Source: Eleginops maclovinus (lineage: Eukaryota; Chordata; Actinopteri; Perciformes; Eleginopidae). From it: a stretch of DNA of 64,000 bases. Shown here in pieces: positions 55,850 to 64,000 of the stretch. Where the stretch lies: assembly GCF_036324505.1 (NCBI RefSeq), contig NC_086370.1, positions 434,001 to 498,000 on the forward strand, read 5' to 3'. Under the pieces are notes generated by a model. The model made no database searches, was not told the DNA's origin, and was given only the letters and a program-made list of their open reading frames with translations. The number at the start of each line of letters is the position of its first letter. Within the stretch, counting starts at the first letter, position 1. The position numbers and the translations under genes are program-made.

Positions 55850-56590
55850 TTATGTATAAGGGTAATGATGCCCCTCCACTTGATGAGTGTGATAAAAGTA
55901 AAACCTGACCCACCCATTCTCTACAGCTCTTTTGGGGGTCTTCATCATTTAAATGTGTCTCCTGTAGGAAAGCTATTTGGATGTTATTTCTTTTGAGACA
56001 ATTATGAGACATCATCTTCACAACATTATTAGAGCCTTGAATTTGTACTTATCTTAATACTCATTAAACAAAAATAAAGTCACACATCACATGCTGTGAA
56101 GCGGTTTAACAGTTAACCATAAAGTGTACCAGTCTGTTACCTCAGACATACAAAAAACCCTAGTGAACCTAGAAACACTCAGGTAATCCCTGAGACAAGA
56201 TTTTAAAAAAGGAGAAACTGGACAGAACAAAACAAGAGAAAACACAAAAGAAAAGAAAACCCTAATCTAACCTAGTTGACAGCAGGGTATAAAAAGGAGT
56301 ACCAACATCCCTCAGTAATTCGCAGGTCCATCAATACTCATGGTGCCTCTGTTTCTGGCCCAAAAATCTTTGCTTATCAGTGTAGTTGTGCAGCCTCACC
56401 TGAACCGCCCTCGTACCCTCCTTTGTCTCATCGGTGCTCCCGTGCGGTGACCTCTCTCAATCTTGATCCAATCCATTTGCAGCCCCAGGGCATCAGGTGT
56501 CCACATTTTTTTAAAGAAATAAACCGGGTCTTCTCTTCCTAGCCTTCTTTCAGACCGATAATCCTCACGTTCTGTGTGGCGGAGCGGATC
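55850..56590 (-). pseudogene. L1-type LINE fragment: ORF2 start and ORF1 end
   Basis: The minus strand has an endonuclease start, IQIAFLQETHLNDED (about 55935-56000). Upstream on that strand is an ORF1 core fragment, EDPVYFFKKMWTPDALGL and IKIERGHRTGAP (about 56430-56540). The order ORF1 then ORF2 is that of L1/Tx1-like LINEs. It is truncated and interrupted. Confidence 0.6.
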
Positions 56591-56624
56591 ACAGAGTGAC
56601 CGACTCCGCCACTGACAGTGGGCG

Positions 56625-56625
<1 letters not shown>

Positions 56626-56718
<93 letters not shown>
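56626..56718 (+). repeat. (CA)n microsatellite
   Basis: About 46 CA units, inside the broken L1-like ORF1. Confidence 0.96.
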
Positions 56719-56723
<5 letters not shown>

Positions 56724-56899
56724 GACCAAACATTTCCTGCTCCCTTTCGTTAGTCAGTAAATCATGGCTATAACTCCACTAAACATCCCTTTTCCCCTCC
56801 CGTGCAATTATCCTTTCTTTTAAGTTGAATAATGATGTTTGATCTTGAATCTCAGTGATAATTAACCTGTTTATTTAGGAGGTAAAATTAGGAAAATAT

Positions 56900-57226
56900 G
56901 TCCTATATGTTATGATCTATAAGGAAGTCAACAAGCAGATGATGCACTATTCGGAAGTAATTAATTGTTGACTAGTTGAGCAACAAGCCTACTGGGAGGG
57001 GCTACATGTGTATATAAGGGACTGTCTTGGAACTGAATGGGGAGTCAGATTTTGGTTGCAGAGAAGGCAACAGCTCCAGGTTATGAAGGCAATGTCTGAT
57101 TTATTATTGGTCAACATTGTTTTTCAAACCAGTATGTGTTTTTTTTAACTTTGTAAATAAATCATTTGAGCTCAACTTTTTCGACTACGCCAATAATTGT
57201 GGAGGGATAAAGAACCCCGTCACATT
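56900..57226 (+). repeat. Possible solo LTR
   Basis: The stretch has a TATA-like TATATAAGG at about 57012, a polyadenylation-like AATAAA at about 57160 and an end ACCCCGTCACA. It interrupts the L1-like ORF1 (pieces at 56590 and 57230). The start TGTTATGATC and the absence of a clear duplication leave it tentative. Confidence 0.3.
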
Positions 57227-57229
57227 CTG

Positions 57230-57470
57230 TCCTTTAGTTTTCATAACGGGTCAGACGGTCTATTGCTTCCTTTAGCTGAGCTTCTAGAGCCTCCACGCGA
57301 GGTGAGGTTACAGCCGTCATGTCCTCCAGGTCCGGGAGCCGGTTAGCAACTTGTATTCAAAACATGTATTCCACCCTCATGAAATAGTGAACACTTGGAC
57401 CTCCATTCCCAGGCATCATGTCCAACTTGTTTCCCTTTTCATCTAAAATGAGCTTTAAGGCAGCAATCAC
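57230..57470 (-). pseudogene. L1-type ORF1 coiled-coil fragment
   Basis: The minus strand reads NRLPDLEDMTAVTSPRVEAL and EAQLKEAIDRL, the coiled-coil end that precedes the RRM-like core in L1 ORF1p. It continues the ORF1 piece at 56430-56540 across a later insertion. Confidence 0.6.
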
Positions 57471-57636
57471 CCATTTTGGTATTGTGCTATGGTAAGGTTC
57501 AGGCGTCCAAATGCACATTCTTATGTCCATGGAGTATCTGTGTGCCTATTGACTGCTCAGATATCCATATTGTTTTACTCACATTTATTTTTGAATCAGT
57601 GCATTGTGACATCTTCTGTGCTTCTTTTAACTGCAG

Positions 57637-57782
57637 GCATCTCTCTAAGTGTGGTCCCAATGTACCTGGGTGAGATAGCACCAAAGAACCTGCGAGGCTT
57701 CCTTGGACTTGTGCCGAGTATCTTTATTGGCACCGGTGTCTTCACCGCACAAATCCTCGGCCTACATGAGCTTCTGGGAAAG
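57637..57782 (+). CDS. Class II hexose transporter, exon 5 (membrane segments 4-5)
   Basis: 146 bp between acceptor ACTGCAG and donor GTAGTC, phase 1 to phase 0. It reads [20 protein letters not shown], the PMYLGE-x-APK-x-LRG signature of the GLUT/sugar transporter fold. [20 protein letters not shown] is helix 5, and LHELLGK ends the exon. Confidence 0.94.
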
Positions 57783-58014
57783 GTAGTCAACAGTGCTCTC
57801 GAACAGCCAGTGTGTTGAGAGAGAGACCATTGAGCTCATGAATACTTATTGTGACTTTTTTTATAATATATGTATAAATTGCCACGTGTGTGAGGCAGGT
57901 CTATGTGATCTCCTTAATTGAGAAACACACGTTACTCACTGGTCTTGGGGGGACTGCATGTGACTTCACATTTTCAGCATCTGTGAGAGTATAACTGCGT
58001 TGTAACTGGAATAG

Positions 58015-58147
58015 GAGGAGTACTGGCCCCTGTTCCTTTCGGTGGTGGTGGTACCCACCTTCATCCAGTTCATGCTGTTGCCATGGTTCCCAGAAAGCCC
58101 AAGGTACCTGCTGATGGAGAAGCAGAACGTTCATGCCACCATCACAG
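58015..58147 (+). CDS. Class II hexose transporter, exon 6 (membrane segment 6, PESPRYL)
   Basis: 133 bp, phase 0 to phase 1, donor GTCAGT. It reads EEYWPLFLSVVVVPTF, helix 6, then LLPWFPESPRYLLMEK with the conserved PESPRYL signature. The acceptor (AACTGGAATAG) has a weak polypyrimidine tract; a GAG three bases later is an alternative that would drop one Glu. Confidence 0.92.
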
Positions 58148-58378
58148 GTCAGTCAACCAAGAGGGCGCTTTACAAAAAGAAGGGATTCTGGGCTAAAGGG
58201 TATTAAAGAAGAAGAATGGTCAAACATGGAGGAAATTACTGTTTGTCACAGTTAAGTAGTAGTGCATTTGGAGAAATGACTTTTTATTGCATGATGGCTG
58301 TTATCTAGTAAAGTAAACAAGCTGCCTTCATTAAACTGACTTGTGTTTCACATTTTCCCTGTTTGCTGTGTCTCTCAG

Positions 58379-58566
58379 CCTTGAAGTGGTACAGAGCTAA
58401 GTGCAACATCCAGGCTGAGATCGAAGAGATGCAGGAGGAGCAGCGCTCATTGTCGTCAGTGGAGACGCTGTCCGTTTGGAAACTGTTGCAGGACAAAACG
58501 GTCCGCTGGCAGGTGCTCACTGTGGTGGTCATTAACATCGGCATGCAGCTGTCTGGCATCGATGCT
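58379..58566 (+). CDS. Class II hexose transporter, exon 7 (central loop and membrane segment 7)
   Basis: 188 bp between acceptor TCTCTCAG and donor GTAAGT. It reads LKWYRAKCNIQAEIEEMQEE, the long intracellular helical loop, then VRWQVLTVVVINIGMQLSGI, helix 7. QLSG is the class II form of the QQLSG block that lines the sugar path. Confidence 0.93.
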
Positions 58567-58904
58567 GTAAGTACTCTTTTGACACTGAGTAATGCATACA
58601 TAAGGAGAAGGGTTCCTAGTGCTGTGCTGTCTGCCACAATGTGTTTAATCATATTAGTAAATTCTATTTAAGGAAATCCTGAAATGGATTAAAAAGTGCA
58701 TCCCCAAAGAGGAAATTCCTTAAACCCAGCAAACACAGGAGAAGGCATTTTATGCATGAAGAAGATATCAAGCCATTCCAAACTAAAAGCCATTCACTAG
58801 AAAGGCCCATGTTACAACAATATATTAGTATTGTTAGTGATCAATAAGTAACCCTGTTTATAATATCCTCAGCACTTCCAAGCATACATAAGGTGCTTTA
58901 AAAA

Positions 58905-60816
58905 CCAGCCCGTATCCAAATCATGTCAGCAGAATTAAAGACGGAGAGACACATGCTCATGACCTTAATAAGGACATACAGAACGAGCTGATACAGCTTG
59001 TGAGTGACAGGATTCTCACAACTATTGTGACTCAAGTGAGAGACTCAAAATACTTCTCCATTATCTTAGACTGTACACCTGACATTACTCACCAGGAGCA
59101 GATGTCCATTATCCTCAGAAGTGTGGCTTTAAAGGGACAGCCAGAGATAAAGGAGCACTTCCTTGGCTTTGTGAATGTTGAGGCTACAACTGGCTGTCTA
59201 CAGTCATCTTGGACAAGCTGACTGATCTGAAAATTCCATTTGACAATTGCAGAGGGCAAGCCTATGACAATGGGGCCAATATGAAAGGTAAACACCAAGG
59301 AGTACAAGCCAGACTGTTGAGAATGAATCCCAGAGCTGTGTTTTTTGCACACACATTAAACCTCGTCATTGCAGATGCTGCCACATCCTCCAAAGATGTT
59401 GTTTTTTTTGGCTATGTACAAAAGCTGTTCACCTTTTTTTCTGCTGGCACACAAAGGTGGAATATCTTGAAACAACATGTGAACATAACAGTGAAGTCAT
59501 GACTGACACAAGATGGGACAGCAGGCTTCAAAGTAGGAGGATGAAACCCTCTTTATTAGTCACATACATGCAGACACAGCAGAGCACACACAGTGAAATT
59601 GGTCCTCTGCATTTAACCCATCCTAGTACTAGGAGCAGTGGGCAGCTATCGTGCAGTGCCCGGGGAGCTATAGGGAGGGGGGATTGGAGGTGTCCGGTGC
59701 CTTGCTCAAGGGCACCACAGCAGGGCCTATGAGGTGAACTGGGACCTCTCCAAGTAGCAGTCCACTTTCCATATTTCAAGTCTGTTCGGGGACTTGAACC
59801 GGCAACCCTACGATTCCCAGTCCAAGCCCCTACTTACTGAGCCACTGCTGGACATGTGTCCATGCAGTCAGGTATCAGGCCTCTGAGATTCGAGAAGCCT
59901 TACTGGAAGCCAGACAGAAGATTAATGATCCTGTGGCGAAAGTGGAGGCACAGTCACTTGCAGAGGAAGTTGGTTCTTACCGCTTCTTGATTTGCTGTGT
60001 AGTGTGGTGTGAGATACTGTCAAGAACAAATACAGTGAACAAGCTCCTCCAATCTGCTTCAATGCAGCTTGACGTAGCTGTGCAGTTAATCTCAAATGCA
60101 AAAGCCTCTCTCACTCAATACCGGGACACTGGATTCTCAGATGCCCAGACAACAGCCAGAAGCATTTGTGAGAAAATGAATGCAGAAGCTGTTTTGAAGG
60201 ACAAGAGGCTGAGAACCAGCAAAAAGCATTTTAGCTACGAAGCACCTGATGAGCCAGTGGCTGATGCACTGCGGAATCTTGAGGTCAACTTCTTCAACAT
60301 TGTGGTTGACTCCACAATAGCATCCATTGATGAACGATTTGAAACTCTGAACCAGGTGAAGACTAAATATGGAGTAGTGCTGAACTTCACTGCATGTCAG
60401 ATGTCCAGTGACTCCTTAAAGGCTCAGTGTATGGAACTTGAGAAAACTCTGACCTTCAACCAAGACTGTGACATCAGTGGAGTTGATCTGGCAAACGAAA
60501 TCAAGAATGTACCTGACCTACCATCAGCTAATATGACTGCCTTTGAGCTGCTTTCTTTCCTTTGTGAGAAAAATCTGGAGGAACTCTATCCTAAACTTTG
60601 GATAGCCCTGAGAATTGCTGTCACTCTGCCTGTGACAGTTGCCTCAGCTGAGAGGAGCTTCAGCAACTTAAAAATGATCAAAAACTATCTGAGATCGTCC
60701 ATGTCCCAGGAACGTCTGAGTGGTTTGGCCATCATGAGCATCAACCATGATGTGGGAAAGCAAATATCATATGATGACATTATTGATGATTTTGCATCCA
60801 GAAAGGACCTCGGGTG
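58905..60816 (+). pseudogene. ZMYM1-like hAT transposase, 5'-truncated
   Basis: Translated blocks: DIQNELIQLVSDRILTTIV, YFSIILDCTPDITHQEQMS (first catalytic Asp), GQAYDNGANMKGKHQGVQA (second Asp), FFAHTLNLVIADA, VTDTRW-like text, then a long intact frame from 59933 to 60817. That frame ends in the hAT dimerisation domain (LPVTVASAERSFSNLKMIK with the catalytic Glu, then RLSGLAIMSINHD). One frame break lies near 59205. A dispersed repeat splits it at 59535-59857. It lacks the N-terminal TTF/BED region and is cut at its 3' edge by a LINE fragment. Confidence 0.8.
59535..59857 (+). repeat. Dispersed teleost repeat, copy 2, inside hAT
   Basis: Shares four blocks with 3905-4140 (CATCCTAGTACTAGGAGCAG, GTGCCTTGCTCAAGGGCAC and others) and ends TACTTACTGAGCCACTGCTG. 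Taking it out rejoins CTTCAAAGT with GTCCATGCAGTCAGG in frame in the hAT transposase, which fixes both boundaries to within a few bases. Confidence 0.75.
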
Positions 60817-62130
60817 AACGGAGGGGCGGAATTGTCAACTGATCACCATCTGGTGGTGAGTTGAGTCGATTGGCGGGGGAAGCCTCTGGACAGACCTGGT
60901 AAGCCCAAACGTGTAGTGCGGGTGAACTGGGAACGTCTGGAGGAATCCCAAGTCCGGGAAACCTTCAACTCACACCTCCGGCGGAGCTTTTCAGGCATCC
61001 CTGTGGAGGCTGGGGACATTGAACCAGAGTGGGCGGTGTTCAAAGCCTCCATTATCGAAGCTGCGGCAGGGAGCTGTGGTCTCAAGGTCTTAGGTGCCTC
61101 AAGGGGCGGTAACCCTCGAACCTCCTGGTGGACACCGGTGGTCAGGGAAGCTGTCCGACTAAAGAAGGAGGCCTTCTGGGATATGTTATCCGTGGGTTCT
61201 CCTGACATAGCGGCAAGGTATCGACAGGCCCGAAGGGCAGCAGCCTCAGCCGTGGCCCGGGTATGGGAGAAGTTCGGAGAAGCCATGGAGAAGGACTTTC
61301 GGTCGGCACCAAAGTTGTTCTGGAAAACTGTCCGATACCTCAGGAGGGGGAAGCAGGGAACCATCCAAGCTGTGTACAGTAAGGATTGGACGCTGATGAC
61401 CTCAACTGATAGGGTGTTAGGGCAATGGAAGGAACACTTTGAGGAACTCCTGAACCCGACAACTCCGCCCTCTATGTTAGAGGCGGAGCTGGAGTATGAA
61501 GGGGGATCAACTCCAATCTCACGGGGGAAAGTAACTGAGGTAGTGAAACAACTCCACAATGGAAAAGCCCCGGGGTGGTGGTTCCCCTTTTTAAAAAGGG
61601 GGATCAGAGGGTGTGTGCCAATTACAGAGGCATCACATTACTCAGCCTCCCTGGGAAAATTTACTCTAAGGTGCTGGAAACGAGGGTCCGGCCGATTGCC
61701 GAACCTCAGATTGAAGAGGAACAATACGGATTTCGTCCTGGTCGTGGAACGACGGACCATCTTTTTACTCTCGCATGGATCCTGGAGGGGGCCTGGGAGT
61801 ACGCTCATCCGGTCTACATGTGTTTTGTAGATTTGGAGAAGGTGTATGACCGGGTTCCCAGAGAGATACTGTGGGAGGTACTGCAGTAGTATGGGGTTAG
61901 GGGGTCTCTACTCAGGGCCCTCCAATCTCTGTACTCTCAAAGCGAGAGCTGTGTCCGGGTCCTCGGTAGCACGTCGGACCGGTTTCCGGTGAGGGTTGGC
62001 TTCCGCCAGGGCTGCACTTTGTCACCAATCCTGTTTGTGATATTCATGGACAGGAATTCGAGGCGTAGTCGTGGGGGTCTGCAGTTCGGTGGGCTAAGGA
62101 TTGCATCGCTTTTTGCAGATGATGAATGAA
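60817..62130 (+). pseudogene. LINE ORF2 fragment, reverse transcriptase with internal deletion (I/Nimb-like)
   Basis: From about 60916 the frame reads RVNWERLEESQVRETFNSHL through WWTPVVREAVRLKKEAFWDM to NGKAPGWW. There the segment between GKAP and VVPLFKKGDQR is missing and the frame changes. The reverse transcriptase then continues at 61575-61889: NYRGITLLSLPGKIYSKVL, EEQYGFRPGRGTTDHLFTL and CFVDLEKVYDRVPREIL, with a first catalytic Asp. It is broken again before FADD at about 62115. The same LINE type as the tail at 54638. Confidence 0.72.
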
Positions 62131-62390
62131 GCAGCAAAGTTCAGTGAGGGGAGGGCTTATGTGTTCGGCAGCCTGGTGATTGGTCAGTAGATGGGGATTT
62201 TACATTAAAAAAATTAAATGCACATCATTTAAAATTATCGAACATATATTCCACATAAACAAGAATTGGCTTAACTTCAAATATTAATATTAAAATAATA
62301 TGCATCAAAACACACACTCACGTGACTATAATACCTACAGTTACTCCTATTTTAACACATACAATCCTACTAACACTCATTCAACAAACA

Positions 62391-62442
<52 letters not shown>

Positions 62443-63533
62443 TCATTAACAGCAGTGCCGCGACCACCATGTTACTGAATGGCCGGAACTGCGAAACTAG
62501 CTGAACTATGGTATTTTCCTCATCACCATTTTCTCACTGCTGGCTGTATTCAGAATACATTTGCTTATGCAACAGAGTGTTAGATGTTAGTTATTTACAC
62601 TTACAAAACTACTGTATAAAACTGGGTTGTATGCAGACAACTACTCAGCACGGCGATGCTAGCCAGAACAATTACCTATAAAAAAGGACACTTGCTACAC
62701 TATCACAAACATTACTAAACCATTGACAATGCCCTTTATATTTTGATGCAAACTAAAGATAGAAAAGTGAGTTTTGCAGTACTGGTAGAGAGGGGACAAA
62801 AGTTAGGTCTGAGCATGAGCTCGTGGCTATAGTCAATGGATCCACAGCAGCACCAGAGCGCCATCTACTGACGTTATAGTATAGTATGTTTTTAGGAGTT
62901 ATAATTGTGTTAAAAAGATTCAATTATTAACAGAAAATATGGGGGTTCAGTAAAACTTAACATATAACATTTCCAACCTGTTACACATGCTTCATATTAC
63001 AGGCCACTAAACAAAAGATACCTAGGGGAGGGCATGTAGACAGTGATACAAAACATTATGTAGGGGTGCCATCTTGTACACTTAGATTTTTAATTTAGGA
63101 CTTAACTAGTTCACCAGCACTTCCAATGGTAGACTTGCTTGAATTGAATATATCTGCTCTTTCTTTGTTGTTGTGGTTTTTGCACTTATTGTAAGTCGCC
63201 CAGGATAAAAGTGTCATCCAAATGAAATGTATTGTATATCAATCACACAAAGACATGGTTAACATGAGTGTAAAACAGTATGGTAAAGTCAGTGAATTGC
63301 TCATACAATTATTATTATGAAGCTCAGCAGCAATCTGAGATCCGCTATGTTTTTTATTCATGTTAAACGATTTGAACAGACCACCAGAAAAAGATACTGG
63401 GAGCGGGCCTACTGCACAAAGCCCAGATTTGTTCTGTAATATTGTGGTCAATCGCATATGAACTTCTCAGGTTTTATTTCAATAACAGCATCAAATGGAT
63501 ATCCCCTCACTTAGTGCTTGTTTTCCACCACAG
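62131..63533. other. Intron 7 remainder
   Basis: AT-rich intron with a (CA)n microsatellite at 62391-62440. Nothing else recognised. Confidence 0.45.
62391..62440 (+). repeat. (CA)n microsatellite
   Basis: About 24 CA units. Confidence 0.93.
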
Positions 63534-63644
63534 ATCTGGTTCTATACCAATGACATCTTTGAGAATGCAGGTATCCCAGCACCAGAGATCCCGTATACCA
63601 CAGCCGGAACTGGAATTATAGAAATCATCGCAGGACTCATTGGG
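63534..63644 (+). CDS. Class II hexose transporter, exon 8 (loop and membrane segment 8)
   Basis: 111 bp, phase 0 at both ends, between acceptor TTCCACCACAG and donor GTAAGA. It reads [15 protein letters not shown] and [17 protein letters not shown]. The IWFYTN-x-IF-x-AGIP block points to GLUT9/11/15 rather than GLUT5, which has YYYAD. The rest of the gene (helices 9-12) lies beyond the window; the tail to 64000 is intron. Confidence 0.93.
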
Positions 63645-64000
63645 GTAAGAGGTGTATTTATGCTGGAGCGGTGTCTGCATATTTGTGTTTTTTAATTGAT
63701 TGATTTGACATAAGATAAGAAAATATATGAGAATCTCGTGTCTGTGTTACCGATGTCCTAGGTTGTTAAACCTTTACACAAACAACTATGTAAAAACGGC
63801 CATTTAAAAAGGTGTATAAATGGGAGTAATGACCTGGATGTAGGTCTTGATTATGAAGAGTCAGTTGCAGTGACTGTGAGGACTGCTATTGAAAGCCACA
63901 CACACACAGTTGTATTTTATAAAGATCTGTCACTGTGGAACTAGGCTTCATTTACACACATTACCCAAACAGGATGCTTAAAGGTTTCAATCCCGCTCTG

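Overview
The window looks like ordinary teleost fish nuclear DNA. It has eight intron-separated exons of a vertebrate class II hexose transporter, and the rest is dominated by fish-type transposable elements (CR1/L2 LINEs, L1/Tx1-like LINEs, a BEL/Pao and a Copia LTR element, many hATs, a Harbinger-type MITE) and long (CA/TG)n microsatellites. There is no operon structure and nothing bacterial.

Host gene (+ strand): a GLUT/SLC2A gene of the GLUT9/GLUT11/GLUT15 type. Exons are at 8186-8230 (start codon, inferred), 41030-41128, 43749-43909, 44660-44783, 57637-57782, 58015-58147, 58379-58566 and 63534-63644, and the gene continues beyond the right edge. All junctions are GT/AG and phases agree, except that exon 4 lacks one base and breaks the frame. 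Intron 1 is about 32.8 kb and intron 4 about 12.9 kb, because both are filled with nested transposons.

Layout. 1-8 kb: a hAT end, an internally deleted L1-like element with a 15-bp target duplication, an unclassified 395-bp element, a 330-bp TG tract, a foldback, a polypyrimidine tract and exon 1. 9-16 kb: L1-like debris and a full-length minus-strand L2-type LINE with an intact 937-aa ORF. 18.9-33.8 kb: a ZBED5-like hAT split by two later insertions, a 4.4-kb TIR-bounded unit carrying a spliced C2H2/SAMD3-like gene, and a 7.9-kb BEL/Pao element with two apparently identical 481-bp LTRs. 33.8-40.5 kb: a second copy of the unclassified element, an intron-containing ZBED1-like hAT, and a decayed ZBED5-like hAT holding two MITEs. 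41-45 kb: exons 2-4 and a Harbinger MITE. 45.1-55.6 kb: a plus-strand L2 LINE whose TA-rich 3' region was hit by a Copia element, a hAT (itself hit by a smaller hAT) and a LINE 3' fragment. 55.8-64 kb: an L1-like fragment, exons 5-8, a ZMYM1-like hAT and another LINE fragment.

The most interesting points are the C2H2/SAMD3-like mobile unit, whose removal restores a hAT transposase frame exactly and which has no recognisable transposase; a Copia gag that starts inside the LTR and reads through a half-tRNA-iMet primer site; and recurrent single-base frame breaks in very young elements and in the host exon, which suggest either consensus errors or real decay.
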